Part shown: positions 9,442-18,128 of the stretch, in pieces
Layout of the letters: each line of letters begins with the position of its first letter
Numbering within the stretch: the first letter of the stretch is position 1
Source of the DNA: Hyphomicrobiales bacterium
GTDB lineage: Bacteria; Pseudomonadota; Alphaproteobacteria; Rhizobiales; Ancalomicrobiaceae
DNA: 64,000 bases
Assembly (NCBI GenBank): GCA_021286855.1
Contig: JAJTBO010000001.1
Coordinates: 372,001-436,000, forward strand
Direction of reading: 5' to 3'
The notes under the pieces: model-generated
The model's input: the letters and a program-made list of their open reading frames with translations, nothing else
Told to the model about the DNA's origin: nothing
Databases searched by the model: none
Position numbers and translations under genes: made by a program

Positions 9442-9996
9442 TCACGACAGCGGTGCGGCCCGGCATTCCGCGCCCTTCAGCGCCGCCGCGACCTCGCCGT
9501 CGAGCGAGGGACGCTCGCGGAAGATCTGCAGGAGCGCGATCCCCTGCCGTCCCTTCCAGTCGACGATCACCACGTCTTCGAACTCTTCCGGCGGGTTCTC
9601 GCGCAGCTGCGCCATCTGCACGCCGTCGGCGATCACCACGTCGGCCGCCTTCTGCCCCGCGCCGCGGTTGTCGAAGCCCCACACGTGCAGGCCGCTTCGG
9701 TCGAACAGCGACAAGGACCAATAGACGTCGGGCGGCGACGCCTTGATCCGGATCGGCCCGGCCTCCAGCGTGAAACGGCAGACCGCCTGCGCCATCGCCG
9801 GATCGAGCCCCGGCAACGACCTCTCCGGCCCGCCGACCTTCGGCAGAGCGACGAAGCCGCCGACCGGCCCGAACCGGCCGATCTCCTTCCACGGATCGTT
9901 GACCGCGTGGGCCGGCACCCCGAACACGGTGACGATGTGGACGATGCCCGCCATCATGACGACGCCGACGAGCCACATCACGAGACGACCGATCAT
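9442..9996 (-). CDS. DUF1254-type membrane protein
   Basis: A 184-residue protein beginning MIGRLVMWLVGVVMMAGIVH, one N-terminal membrane segment, followed by a beta-rich periplasmic domain (VYWSLSLFDRSGLHVWGF, then VVIVDWKGRQGIALLQIF). This is the pattern of the short DUF1254 proteins that occur with DUF1214 proteins in Rhizobiales. The ATG at 9996 is chosen because it overlaps the stop of the upstream gene as ATGA. The pair is probably one complex or pathway. Biochemical role unknown. Confidence 0.75.
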   Translation of the reverse strand: MIGRLVMWLVGVVMMAGIVHIVTVFGVPAHAVNDPWKEIGRFGPVGGFVALPKVGGPERSLPGLDPAMAQAVCRFTLEAGPIRIKASPPDVYWSLSLFDRSGLHVWGFDNRGAGQKAADVVIADGVQMAQLRENPPEEFEDVVIVDWKGRQGIALLQIFRERPSLDGEVAAALKGAECRAAPLS

Positions 9997-10562
9997 CGGC
10001 AGGCTCCCCGTTCGATGCTCGGCAGCGACGGCATCTGATCCGATCCGAGCGTGAGCGGCGTGTCGTAGAGGCGCAGCGTCAGCGTCGTCGGGCCGGTCGC
10101 CGGCATCGGCAGCCAGTTGCCGGGACGGGCCGAAGCGGCGAGCGTCACCACGAACCGGCCCGAGCCGTCGCGCAGCAGATTGCGGTTGTCGACATGGGCT
10201 CGCCCTTCCGGCGTCGCGCCGGGACGCCCCTCGGCGTCGCTCGCGCTCAGCGTCCACAGCCGCGCCGGCGGCGATCGGCCGGCGATCCGGTAGTCGCAGT
10301 TCGGCGCGAGCTCGCGTCCGTTCGAATCGGTCGCGGCCACGAAGGTCAGGCCTTCGCCGGCGCCCATGCCGATCTCGCCGGAGCGCGCGATGCGGGCGCG
10401 GACGTAAGGGTCGGCCGTCGCCGCGTCGATCGTCGGCAGCGCTCGCCAGGTCCCGATGTCGACCGTGCCGGTGCGCGGCGCCGCCAGCATGTACCAGGCC
10501 GACGACAGACCGAGCGCCAGAGAGGCGATCATCGCGCCGAGGAGGGTGAGGAGGAAGCGCAA
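9993..10562 (-). CDS. DUF1214 domain membrane protein
   Basis: A 189-residue protein: N-terminal membrane segment (about 3-27, LLTLLGAMIASLALGLSSAW), then a DUF1214-like domain with ARIARSGEIGMGAGEGLTF, NCDYRIAG, ARLWTLSASD and a conserved-looking end (SARPGNWLPMPATG). It starts a two-gene operon with the DUF1254-type gene (ATGA overlap). The 150-nt gap to the penicillin-binding protein gene upstream holds no other gene. Function unknown. Confidence 0.8.
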   Translation of the reverse strand: MRFLLTLLGAMIASLALGLSSAWYMLAAPRTGTVDIGTWRALPTIDAATADPYVRARIARSGEIGMGAGEGLTFVAATDSNGRELAPNCDYRIAGRSPPARLWTLSASDAEGRPGATPEGRAHVDNRNLLRDGSGRFVVTLAASARPGNWLPMPATGPTTLTLRLYDTPLTLGSDQMPSLPSIERGACR

Positions 10563-10715
10563 GTCGGGTCCCCGCCGGTGGAAGCCGCGCGCCCGAAGGC
10601 GCCGTCGCCGGTCCGTCAGTCCGAACCGATCGGTCGACGGGAGAAAGAGTCGCCTCCGCGCCGAGCCAGCCGGATCCTGTTCGCGGCGTATCCCCGCGTC
10701 AATGCCGCAATCGCC

Positions 10716-13001
10716 TCACCGCCCGATCGCCACGAGCGATCCGAGGCCGACGGCCGGCGCGGCGAGACGCACCCGGCCGCCGCCGCCGAGCGGCGTGAGC
10801 GCGCCGGTCTTCGCGCGCGCGCCGTCCGAGAGCGAGATCGGCGGCGCGACGCGGATGCGTTCGGTGAGCCCGTCGAGCGCGCCGGTCGCCCGGGTCGAAA
10901 GGGGTCGTGGCCGCTCGCCCTGCGCCGAGGTCGCCGGCGCGCCGAGGCCGCGTCCGTCCGACTGGGCGACCTGGCCGCCGCGCTTCGGGGCCGGGAAGCC
11001 GGGCGCCTGTTTCAACTCGATCCCCTGATGGGCGTAGGCCATCACCTCGTGCCAGATCGGGGCGGGCACCATGCCGCCGGTCACCCGCTCCATCGGCCGG
11101 TAGTCGTCGTTGCCGACCCAGACCGTGCCGACGAGATTGCCGGTGAAGCCACAGAACCACGCGTCGCGCGACGACTGGGTGGTGCCGGTCTTGCCGCCGG
11201 CGGGAATTCCCTCGAGCTTGGCGCGCTGGCCGGTGCCGTTCTCGACCGCGTAGTTGAGCATCGAATTGAGCTCGGCGATCTTGTCGGCCGGGAAGATGCG
11301 CTCCGGCGGCGGCGCGTCGCGGTCGCGGTCGAAGAGCACGCGGCCGTCCGACTTGGACCGGATCTCCTCGATCGGCGTCGCCTTCACCCGGAACCCGCCG
11401 TTGGCGAAGGTGGCGAAGCCGGCGACGTGGTCGATCATGTGGACTTCGTTCGAGCCGATCACGAAGGGCCAGTCGGGCTTCGCCGGCAGGTCGATGCCGA
11501 AGGTGCGCGCCACCGCCGCGACCCGGTCCTTGCCGATCTGTTGGGTCAGCTGCACCGGGATCGAGTTGAGCGATCGGGCGATCGCCTCCTGCAGCGTGAC
11601 ACGCCCGTAATAGCCGCCGCCGTAGTTCTTCGGGCACCAGTTGCCGATGCACACCGGTTGGTCGGTGATCAGGCTCGACGGCTTCTTGCCCGAGAGCAGA
11701 GCCGCAAAATAGACGTAGGGCTTGAACGAGGACCCGGGTTGACGCGCCGCGTCCGTCGCCCGGTTGAACTGGCTCGCCGAATATTCGCGCCCGCCGACCA
11801 TGGCGCGCACCGCTCCGTCCGGCGTCATGAACACCGCCGCGGCCTGGGAGATGTCGAGCTCCTCGCCGTTCTGCCGCAGCGCGTTCTCGACCGTCTCTTC
11901 CGCCTTCTTCTGGATGCCGATGTCGAGTGTGGTGCGAACGACCAGCGAATGGTCCGCCGGCGCCATGTCGCGCACCTTCTCGAAGGCCCAGTCGAGGAAA
12001 TAGTCGGGCGAATAGACCCGCGTCCGGTCGACCGGCGTCGCCGGATGCCGCCGCGCCGCCAGCACTTGCCCCTCGGTAAGGAAGCCGGCCGCCACCATGT
12101 TGGAGAGCACGTCGTTCGCCCGCTGCCGCGCCGCCGGCAAGTTGACGTGCGGCGCGTAGCTGGTCGGCGCCTTGAACAGGCCCGCCAGCATCGCCGCCTC
12201 GGCGAGGTCGATGTCGCGCACCGACTTGCCGAAATAGAACTGGCTCGCCGCCACCACGCCGTGCGTGCCGCCGCCCATGTAGGCGCGGTCGAGATAGAGC
12301 TTCAGAATCTCCTGCTTCGTCATGTGGGTCTCGAGCCACAAGGCGAGGAAGGCCTCCTTGATCTTACGGTCGAAGGTGCGCTCGTTGGAGAGAAACAGGT
12401 TCTTGGCGAGCTGCTGGGTCAGCGACGAGCCGCCCTGACGCACTTTCTGATGGCGCAGGTTGGCGACGACGGCGCGCACCGTGCCCATCGGGTCGATGCC
12501 GAAATGGTCGAAGAAGCGGCGATCCTCGGTGGCCAGCAACGCCTTGATCAGATGGTCGGGAAACTCCGAGAGCGGCACCGAATCCTCGAGCAGGATGCCG
12601 CGTTTGCCGATTTCGTTGCCGTAGCGGTCGAGGAAGGTGACGGCGTAGTCGGCGTTCGCCCGCCAATCGGTCTTGGTGATCTCGAGCGCCGGGATCGCCA
12701 AGGCGAGCAGCGCGATCGATCCCCCGACCCCGAGGCTCAGCGCGTCGCCGATCAGCTCGATCGGAACCCGAACGAGGCCGCGGACGCGAAAGGCGCGCAG
12801 CGCCACCGACAGCCGGCGATAGCCGCGCACCGTCCCGTCGACCGATTTCCACAGCGCCGTGTCGAGCCAGGCGTCGAAGGCCAGAGCGGCGTTGCGCAGG
12901 CGGCGGCCGAGGCTCGGCCGCGTCGAGGTCGCGCCCTCGTCCTTCGCCGAAGCGCCGGTCGGCTCGACCTCGATGTCGTCGGGGCGTCGTTCGTCGGCCA
13001 A
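10716..13001 (-). CDS. Penicillin-binding protein 1A (class A, bifunctional)
   Basis: A 761-residue class A PBP that polymerises glycan strands and cross-links them in the periplasm. A membrane anchor lies at about 90-106. The glycosyltransferase domain (about 140-310) has catalytic Glu159 in ATEDRRFFDHFG and the motifs GGSSLTQQLAKNLFL (190-204) and KIKEAFLALWLE. The transpeptidase domain has SSFK (nucleophile Ser424, Lys427), SLN (477-479) and KTGT (604-607). The N-terminal cytoplasmic tail is charged. It is divergent from the YcgN-type gene. The paralogue (mrcA/ponA or pbpC style) cannot be fixed from sequence alone. Confidence 0.93.
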   Translation of the reverse strand: MADERRPDDIEVEPTGASAKDEGATSTRPSLGRRLRNAALAFDAWLDTALWKSVDGTVRGYRRLSVALRAFRVRGLVRVPIELIGDALSLGVGGSIALLALAIPALEITKTDWRANADYAVTFLDRYGNEIGKRGILLEDSVPLSEFPDHLIKALLATEDRRFFDHFGIDPMGTVRAVVANLRHQKVRQGGSSLTQQLAKNLFLSNERTFDRKIKEAFLALWLETHMTKQEILKLYLDRAYMGGGTHGVVAASQFYFGKSVRDIDLAEAAMLAGLFKAPTSYAPHVNLPAARQRANDVLSNMVAAGFLTEGQVLAARRHPATPVDRTRVYSPDYFLDWAFEKVRDMAPADHSLVVRTTLDIGIQKKAEETVENALRQNGEELDISQAAAVFMTPDGAVRAMVGGREYSASQFNRATDAARQPGSSFKPYVYFAALLSGKKPSSLITDQPVCIGNWCPKNYGGGYYGRVTLQEAIARSLNSIPVQLTQQIGKDRVAAVARTFGIDLPAKPDWPFVIGSNEVHMIDHVAGFATFANGGFRVKATPIEEIRSKSDGRVLFDRDRDAPPPERIFPADKIAELNSMLNYAVENGTGQRAKLEGIPAGGKTGTTQSSRDAWFCGFTGNLVGTVWVGNDDYRPMERVTGGMVPAPIWHEVMAYAHQGIELKQAPGFPAPKRGGQVAQSDGRGLGAPATSAQGERPRPLSTRATGALDGLTERIRVAPPISLSDGARAKTGALTPLGGGGRVRLAAPAVGLGSLVAIGR

Positions 13002-13124
13002 GGTCTTCGTCCGTGCTCGCGCGTCGCGTCGTCCCGATGAGGGACGTTCGGATGGGTTGACGAGATCTTAAGCAATCGCCATGCCTCGGTCGAGAGCAGG
13101 ATCGACGGCCGGGGAAGGTGCGAC

Positions 13125-13634
13125 GTGACGGAAGAGACGACCGGGCCGATCCCGTTCTGGAAGGCGAAGCGCCTCGACGAACTCGACGATCGCGAATGGG
13201 AGGCGCTCTGCGACCGCTGCGGTCGCTGCTGCCTCAACAAGTTGGAGGACGAGGAGACCGGCGAGATCTATTGGACGAACGTCGCCTGCCGCCTGCTCGA
13301 TCCGACGACCTGCCGCTGCTCCTCCTATGAGAATCGCCACGACTTCGTGCCCGATTGCGTCCGTCTCGACGTCGAGGAGGTGGTCTCCCAGACCTATACC
13401 TGGCTGCCGCCGACCTGCGCCTACCGCCTGCTCGCCCGTGGCGAAGATCTCAGATGGTGGCATCCGCTCGTCTCCGGCGACCCCGACACTGTCCATGCCG
13501 CCGGCATCTCCGTCCGCAACCGTGTGATATCCGACGAGAACATCCCCGCTGATGGCTACGAGGATCATCTCGTCGACTGGCCGGGCGAAGATCCGGACCT
13601 GCGGCCGCCTCCGCGGGAAGGGAAGAAACGATAA
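13125..13634 (+). CDS. YcgN family cysteine cluster protein (UPF0260)
   Basis: A 169-residue soluble protein of the YcgN/UPF0260 family. It carries the family cysteine cluster CDRCGRCC (29-36) plus later Cys in [15 protein letters not shown] and PDCVRL, and the conserved [14 protein letters not shown] and WHPLVSGD. The cysteines suggest metal or Fe-S binding, which is inference. The GTG start at 13125 follows GGAAGG. A TTGACG hexamer lies at 13057-13062 in the gap shared with the PBP gene and could be its -35. It is the last core gene before the GTA cluster. Confidence 0.9.
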   Translation: MTEETTGPIPFWKAKRLDELDDREWEALCDRCGRCCLNKLEDEETGEIYWTNVACRLLDPTTCRCSSYENRHDFVPDCVRLDVEEVVSQTYTWLPPTCAYRLLARGEDLRWWHPLVSGDPDTVHAAGISVRNRVISDENIPADGYEDHLVDWPGEDPDLRPPPREGKKR

Positions 13635-13926
13635 TGAAATCAATCTGAAGATGGCATGTCGGCAATCGTGGATGGGAATTTATTCCTGAATCTGTGGTTG
13701 TAGGCTTGACGGCGTCACGCTCCTTCGGCATCTTCTTTTCATGATCGCGGACGTGTCGGTGGGGCGGGGCCCCACGGGATCGACGAGCCGATCGCGATCG
13801 ACCTTCGAACATGATCGGACGACGAGACCCCGCGGGCCGGCCCTACGGCGCGATCGCGCATTTCGCGGGATCGACGTCTTCGGCGGCCTCGGCTCGGGCG
13901 AAGCGTCCGCAGCCGATGGATCCCGC
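13635..13926 (+). promoter_or_regulatory. Leader and probable promoter of the GTA cluster
   Basis: A 292-nt gap, AT-richer than its surroundings to about 13740. It contains GGAATTTATTCC (13675-13686; 5-bp arms, 2-nt centre) and TTGACG (13706-13711) followed 17 nt later by CATCTT, a possible but weak sigma-70 promoter; TGACGGCGTCA (13707-13717) is itself a small palindrome. An in-frame ATG at 13741 would extend the small terminase, but the extension is low-complexity and I treat it as leader. Confidence 0.4.
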
Positions 13927-14403
13927 GTGACCCCCGACCCGAGCGCCGCCGCCGACCCGCCGCCTCTCGAACCGCCCTGGGCCGAGATCCGCGCCGCCTA
14001 CGAGGGGTCCGCCCTCGCCGTCGGCGCCATCGCCCGAGCCTATGGGATCACCCCCGAACGCATCTGGCGGCGGGCTCGCCGCGAAAGTTGGCCGTCGCGA
14101 CGCGGCGATGGCCGCGACGCCGGCCGCCGGCCCGAGCCGCTCGACCGGGCGACCCTGGTCGCCCGCCTCTTCCGCGCCGTGGAACGGCAGATAGCCGAGG
14201 TCGAACGCCGGTTCGACGGGGCGTCGCCGCCGAGCCTGGAAGAAAAGGACGCCCGCACCCTCGGCGCCCTCGCCCGTACCCTCGAATTGCTGATCGGCCT
14301 CGAGAAACAGGCCGGACGCGACGCGCCGGAGCCGGAGCCCGACATCGATGAGTTCCGCCGCGACCTCGCCCGCCGGCTCGAGAGCCTGCGCTCCGCCGAA
14401 TGA
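13927..14403 (+). CDS. GTA small terminase subunit (g1)
   Basis: A 158-residue protein at the position of RcGTA g1 (TerS), immediately before the large terminase. An N-terminal helix-turn-helix-like block is visible at about 25-50 (EIRAAYEGSALAVGAIARAY, GITPERIWRRARRESW), the DNA-binding type of phage small terminases; the C-terminal half (about 70-150) is helical and acidic/basic, consistent with oligomerisation and large-subunit contact. The GTG at 13927 is chosen; the alternative ATG at 13741 adds 62 unlikely residues. It overlaps the large terminase gene. GTA TerS proteins do not select a pac site, which fits random packaging of host DNA. Confidence 0.75.
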   Translation: MTPDPSAAADPPPLEPPWAEIRAAYEGSALAVGAIARAYGITPERIWRRARRESWPSRRGDGRDAGRRPEPLDRATLVARLFRAVERQIAEVERRFDGASPPSLEEKDARTLGALARTLELLIGLEKQAGRDAPEPEPDIDEFRRDLARRLESLRSAE

Positions 14404-15736
14404 ACCGGCCTCGGCCGGCGCCCTGCGCGCCGCCCTGCGCGCCGCCGACGCCCGCGGCGACCTCGATCGCGCCGCCCTCGCCATGAGCGCGGCCGAACAC
14501 GAGCGTCTCCGCGACGACTGGGCGCTGTGGGCCCGCGCCGATCAGATGCCGCCCGTCGGCGACTGGACGACCTGGTTGCTGCTCGGCGGTCGTGGCGCCG
14601 GAAAGACCCGCGCCGGCGCGGAGTGGGTGAAGGCGCAGGCGCTCGGCCGTCGACCCTTCGCCGACGCCGTCGCCGGCCGCATCGCGCTGGTCGGCGAAAC
14701 CTTCGCCGACGTCCGCGACGTGATGATCGAGGGGGTCTCCGGCCTCCTGCGCATCCATCGCCGCGGCGAGCGGCCGACCTGGAAACCGTCTCTGCGTCGG
14801 CTCGAATGGCCGAACGGCGCGCTCGCCCAGGCCTTTTCGTCCGAAGACCCGGAATCGCTGCGCGGACCCCAGTTCGAAATCGCCTGGGCCGACGAAATCG
14901 CCAAGTGGCGGCATGCCGAGGAGGTGTGGGACATGTTGCAGTTCGGCCTGCGCCTCGGCGATCGGCCGCGTCAGGTGGCGACGACGACGCCGCGCGCCGT
15001 CCCGCTGGTCAAACGCCTCGTCGCCGATCCCGCCTGCGTGGTCTCCCGCGCTTCGACCCGCGCCAACGCCTTCAATCTCGCGCCGCGCTTTCTCGACGTG
15101 GTGGTCGGTCGTTACCAGGGCACCCGGCTCGGCCGTCAGGAGCTCGACGGCGAACTGATCGAGGATCGTCAGGACGCGCTGTGGCGGCGCGACGAGATCG
15201 ACCGCGCCCGCCTCGACGTCGCGCCCGAACTGACCCGGATCGTCGTCGCCGTCGATCCGCCCGCGACCTCGGGGCCGAACGCCGACGCCTGCGGCATCGT
15301 CGCCGCCGGGGTGAACGAGGCGGGGCAGGGCCACGTCCTCGCCGACGCCTCGGCGCGGGGCCTGCGCCCGACCGACTGGGCGGCGCGCGCCGTCGCGCTC
15401 TTCGAGACGCTGGAGGCCGATGCGCTCGTCGTCGAGGTCAACCAGGGCGGCGAGATGGTCGAGACCATCCTGCGCGAGGTCGCCCCCGCCGTGCCGGTCC
15501 GGCCGGTCCGCGCCACGCGGGGCAAATGGCTGCGCGCCGAACCGGTCGCCGCGCTCTATGCGCAGGGCCGCGTCCGCCATGTCGGGACCTTTCCCGAACT
15601 GGAGGACGAACTCTGCGACTTCGGCCCCGAGGGCCTCTCCTCGGGTCGCTCGCCCGACCGCCTCGACGCCCTCGTCTGGGCCCTGACCGCCCTGATGTTG
15701 CAGGGCCGGGGCAGCCCGAAGGTGCGCAATCTCTGA
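14348..15736 (+). CDS. GTA large terminase / DNA-packaging ATPase (g2)
   Basis: A 462-residue TerL that drives headful packaging of host DNA. The ATPase domain has Walker A GGRGAGKT (80-87) and a Walker-B-like hydrophobic stretch ending ADE (Asp182-Glu183). A C-terminal RNase-H-like nuclease domain starts at VAVDPPATSG (Asp303) with VVEVNQGGEMVE and SPDRLDALVWAL as further conserved blocks. The start is uncertain: the ATG at 14348 overlaps g1 by 56 nt; an internal ATG at 14483 (MSAAEHERL) leaves the usual N terminus of the family intact. The portal gene follows 30 nt downstream. Confidence 0.92.
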   Translation: MSSAATSPAGSRACAPPNEPASAGALRAALRAADARGDLDRAALAMSAAEHERLRDDWALWARADQMPPVGDWTTWLLLGGRGAGKTRAGAEWVKAQALGRRPFADAVAGRIALVGETFADVRDVMIEGVSGLLRIHRRGERPTWKPSLRRLEWPNGALAQAFSSEDPESLRGPQFEIAWADEIAKWRHAEEVWDMLQFGLRLGDRPRQVATTTPRAVPLVKRLVADPACVVSRASTRANAFNLAPRFLDVVVGRYQGTRLGRQELDGELIEDRQDALWRRDEIDRARLDVAPELTRIVVAVDPPATSGPNADACGIVAAGVNEAGQGHVLADASARGLRPTDWAARAVALFETLEADALVVEVNQGGEMVETILREVAPAVPVRPVRATRGKWLRAEPVAALYAQGRVRHVGTFPELEDELCDFGPEGLSSGRSPDRLDALVWALTALMLQGRGSPKVRNL

Positions 15737-15766
15737 CGTCGGCTTCCCGCCCGAACGAGGTCCCCC

Positions 15767-16978
15767 ATGCCCTTCTTTTCTCGTCTTCGCCGCCGGGCCG
15801 CCCCCGACGGCGGATCGGTCGCGGCTGCGCCCGAGACCCGCGCCTCCAAGACCGGTCCGTGGATCGCCTGGTCGTCCTTCGGCCAACCGGTGTGGACGCC
15901 GCGCGACTACGCCGCGCTCGCCCGCGCCGGCTATGTCCGCAATCCGATCGTCCATCGCGCGGTGCGCCTCGTCGGCGAGGCCGCGGCCTCGGTGCCCTGG
16001 ATCCTGTTCGAGGACGACCGCGAGCTCGCCAGCCATCCGTTGCTGTCGCTGCTCGGAAGGCCCAACCCGCATCAGGCCGGCCATGCCCTGCTCGAGGAGG
16101 TCTACGGCCACCTGCTCGTCGCCGGCAACGCCTGGGTCGAGCTGGTCGCCGTCGACGGGACCCCGCGCGAACTCTGGGCGCTGCGCCCCGATCGCATGAA
16201 GGTGCGGGTCGGTCCCGACGGATGGCCGGACGCCTGGGACTACGGCGCCGGCGAGCGCGCCGTCCGCTTCCGCGCCGATCCCGATCGCCCGAGCCCGATC
16301 CTGCACCTGAAGAGCTTCCATCCGCTCGACGACCATTACGGCCTCGCCCCCCTCGAGGCGGCCCAGACCGCCCTCGACGTCCACAATCAGGCCTCCGCCT
16401 GGACCAAGGCGCTGCTCGACAACTCGGCGCGGCCCTCCGGCGCCCTGGTCTATCGCGCCGACACCGGCCAGAACCTCTCCGACGAGCAGTTCGACCGGCT
16501 GAAGAAGGAGCTCGAGGAGGGCTTCCAGGGCGCCGCCAACGCCGGCCGTCCCCTGCTGCTCGAGGGCGGGCTCGACTGGAAGGCGATGGGCTATTCGCCG
16601 AAGGACATGGACTTCGTCGAGGCCAAGCGCGAGGCGGCGCGCGAGATCGCGCTCGCCTTCGGCGTGCCGCCGATGCTGCTCGGCATCCCCGGCGACAACA
16701 CCTATTCGAACTACGCCGAGGCCAACCGCGCCTTCTGGCGGCTGACCGTGTTGCCGCTCGTCGCCCGCACCGCCGCCGCCTTCGAGGCCTGGCTCGGTCC
16801 GTTGTGGTCGCACGACCTCCGCCTCGTCCTGGACACCGATCAGGTCGAGGCGCTCTCCGTCGACCGCGAGGCGTTGTGGAAACGCGTCGAGGCCGCTTCT
16901 TTCCTCGACGAGGACGAGAAGCGCGTCGCCGTCGGCTATTCGCCGCGCGCCGTCGCCGAACCGGGGCTGCCGACGTGA
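15767..16978 (+). CDS. GTA portal protein, HK97 family (g3)
   Basis: A 403-residue HK97-type portal that forms the dodecameric DNA entry ring at the capsid vertex. Landmarks are NPIVHRAVRLVGEAAASVPW (about 56-75), HPLLSLLGRPNPHQ, the central LVAGNAWVELV and the C-terminal AFGVPPMLLGIPGDNTYSNY stretch typical of phage_portal proteins. The stop overlaps the next start as GTGA, so translation is coupled to g3.5. No sign of decay. Confidence 0.93.
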   Translation: MPFFSRLRRRAAPDGGSVAAAPETRASKTGPWIAWSSFGQPVWTPRDYAALARAGYVRNPIVHRAVRLVGEAAASVPWILFEDDRELASHPLLSLLGRPNPHQAGHALLEEVYGHLLVAGNAWVELVAVDGTPRELWALRPDRMKVRVGPDGWPDAWDYGAGERAVRFRADPDRPSPILHLKSFHPLDDHYGLAPLEAAQTALDVHNQASAWTKALLDNSARPSGALVYRADTGQNLSDEQFDRLKKELEEGFQGAANAGRPLLLEGGLDWKAMGYSPKDMDFVEAKREAAREIALAFGVPPMLLGIPGDNTYSNYAEANRAFWRLTVLPLVARTAAAFEAWLGPLWSHDLRLVLDTDQVEALSVDREALWKRVEAASFLDEDEKRVAVGYSPRAVAEPGLPT

Positions 16979-17163
16979 CCGACTTCGCCGCCGCCTTCGC
17001 CGAACGCGGCGATCTCGGCCATCTCGCCCTGTTCCTCTGGGCGAGCGGCGCCTCCGGCCTGCTCGTCTGGGCGCTGCGCGAGATCGCCGCCTCCAACCGC
17101 CGCTTCGAAGACTTCGTCACCGAGATCGCCCGGCTCGAACGCCTCTTCGCCGACCCCGACTGA
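16975..17163 (+). CDS. GTA g3.5-like small membrane protein
   Basis: A 62-residue protein starting at a GTG within the portal stop. It has one hydrophobic segment, LALFLWASGASGLLVWALRE (22-41), and a charged helical tail. Its position between portal and protease and its composition match the g3.5 (rcc01685-type) GTA head formation protein. Its exact role in head assembly is not visible in the sequence. Confidence 0.75.
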   Translation: MTDFAAAFAERGDLGHLALFLWASGASGLLVWALREIAASNRRFEDFVTEIARLERLFADPD

Positions 17164-17201
17164 GTCGGGCGGTCGGGCCCGGGACTTGGCGACGTTCTGC
17201 T

Positions 17202-17318
17202 CGATGCTTCGAGACGCGGGCCGATGGCCCGCTCCTCAGCACGAGGCGTTTCATCAGTCGAGACAAATACATGCGCCTCATGCTGAGGAGAGCCCGCAGG
17301 GCTCGTCTCGAAGCATCG
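17202..17318. repeat. 117-bp nested palindromic repeat element
   Basis: Outer arms CGATGCTTCGAGACG (17202-17216) and CGTCTCGAAGCATCG (17304-17318) are a perfect 15-bp inverted repeat. Inner arms CTCCTCAGCACGAGGC (17232-17247) and GCCTCATGCTGAGGAG (17275-17290) pair with one mismatch, and a small GCGGGCC/GGCCCGC hairpin lies within the left side. The word content (CTCATGCTGAGGAG, GTCTCGAAGCAT) resembles interspersed palindromic repeats common in Rhizobiales genomes. It lies in the gap between g3.5 and the following small gene, inside the GTA cluster. Confidence 0.85.
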
Positions 17319-17385
17319 CGCACATCCGCTCCGATATCGAAGCCGCCAGCGGCCCCCGCCGCGCCACAACCACAGGACCAAGCCC

Positions 17386-17559
17386 ATGACCCGTTGGATC
17401 GCCCGGCTCGCCGGCGCGCGGCCGTCCGCGCGCGCCGGTCGTCGCGCCGTCGACCGCGCTCCGTCGCGCGTCGATCATCGCGCCGTCTTCGCCCGTTTCG
17501 CCGACGCCCTCGTCCTGCGCTCTCGCTTCGGCGGCCGTCCGCGCGTTCGGGAGGTGTGA
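17386..17559 (+). CDS. Possible small basic protein, hypothetical
   Basis: A 57-codon frame with ATG, starting after the repeat element and ending one base before the protease ATG. The product is Arg/Ala-rich, with pI clearly basic (MTRWIARLAGARPSARAGRR at the start). Its position and the GGTGTGAG at its end, which serves as ribosome site for the protease, suggest a translated upstream frame. I recognise no homologue in RcGTA, so it may be non-conserved. Confidence 0.4.
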   Translation: MTRWIARLAGARPSARAGRRAVDRAPSRVDHRAVFARFADALVLRSRFGGRPRVREV

Positions 17560-17560
17560 G

Positions 17561-18121
17561 ATGACGCCGCTCGCCGCTCCCGAGGTGAAGCGCTTCGAGG
17601 CCGAACTCGACCAGGTCGGCGCGGACGGCGTCTTCACCGGCCACGCCTGCCTGTTCGGCGTCGAGGACCTCGCCCGTGATGTGATCGAGCGCGGCGCCTT
17701 CCGCGCCACGCTCGCCCGCCGCGGCGTCGGTGGGGTCAAGATGCTCTGGCACCACGACCCGGCCGAACCGATCGGCCGTTGGCTGGAGATCCGCGAGGAC
17801 GGCCGCGGCCTCTTCGTCCGTGGTCGCCTTCTCACCGAGGTCGCCCGCGGCCGCGAGGCGCTCGCCCTGATGCGCGCCGGCGTGCTCGACGGCCTTTCGA
17901 TCGGCTTTCGCACCGTCAAGGGACGGCGCGACGCCCGATCCGGCCTGCGCCGTCTCGCCGAGATCGACCTCTGGGAGATCTCGCTCGTCACTTTCCCCAT
18001 GCAGCCCGCCGCCCGCGTCGCCTCCGTCGAGGCCGCGCGGGGCGGCGAGCCCGATCTCCCCGCCGCCGTCCTGGCGGCGACCATCCGACGCGCCGCCGCG
18101 CTCGTCCATCCGCAGAGGTGA
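17561..18121 (+). CDS. GTA prohead protease, HK97 family (g4)
   Basis: A 186-residue HK97-type serine protease that cleaves the N-terminal scaffold part of the capsid protein during head maturation. Candidate catalytic residues are His65 (LWHHDP), Ser113 (LDGLSIGF) and Glu139 (DLWEISLVTFPM), matching the His-Ser-Glu arrangement of the family. Its substrate, the capsid protein, is encoded 7 nt downstream. Length is normal for GTA g4. Confidence 0.92.
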   Translation: MTPLAAPEVKRFEAELDQVGADGVFTGHACLFGVEDLARDVIERGAFRATLARRGVGGVKMLWHHDPAEPIGRWLEIREDGRGLFVRGRLLTEVARGREALALMRAGVLDGLSIGFRTVKGRRDARSGLRRLAEIDLWEISLVTFPMQPAARVASVEAARGGEPDLPAAVLAATIRRAAALVHPQR

Positions 18122-18128
18122 ACTCCCC

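Noticed and set aside
10194..13040. 948-codon open frame on + strand opposite the PBP gene
   Set aside because: It is the antisense of a gene with clear PBP motifs; its product is Arg/Asp/Gly-rich without a domain.
14048..16813. 921-codon open frame opposite terminase and portal
   Set aside because: Antisense of recognised GTA genes.
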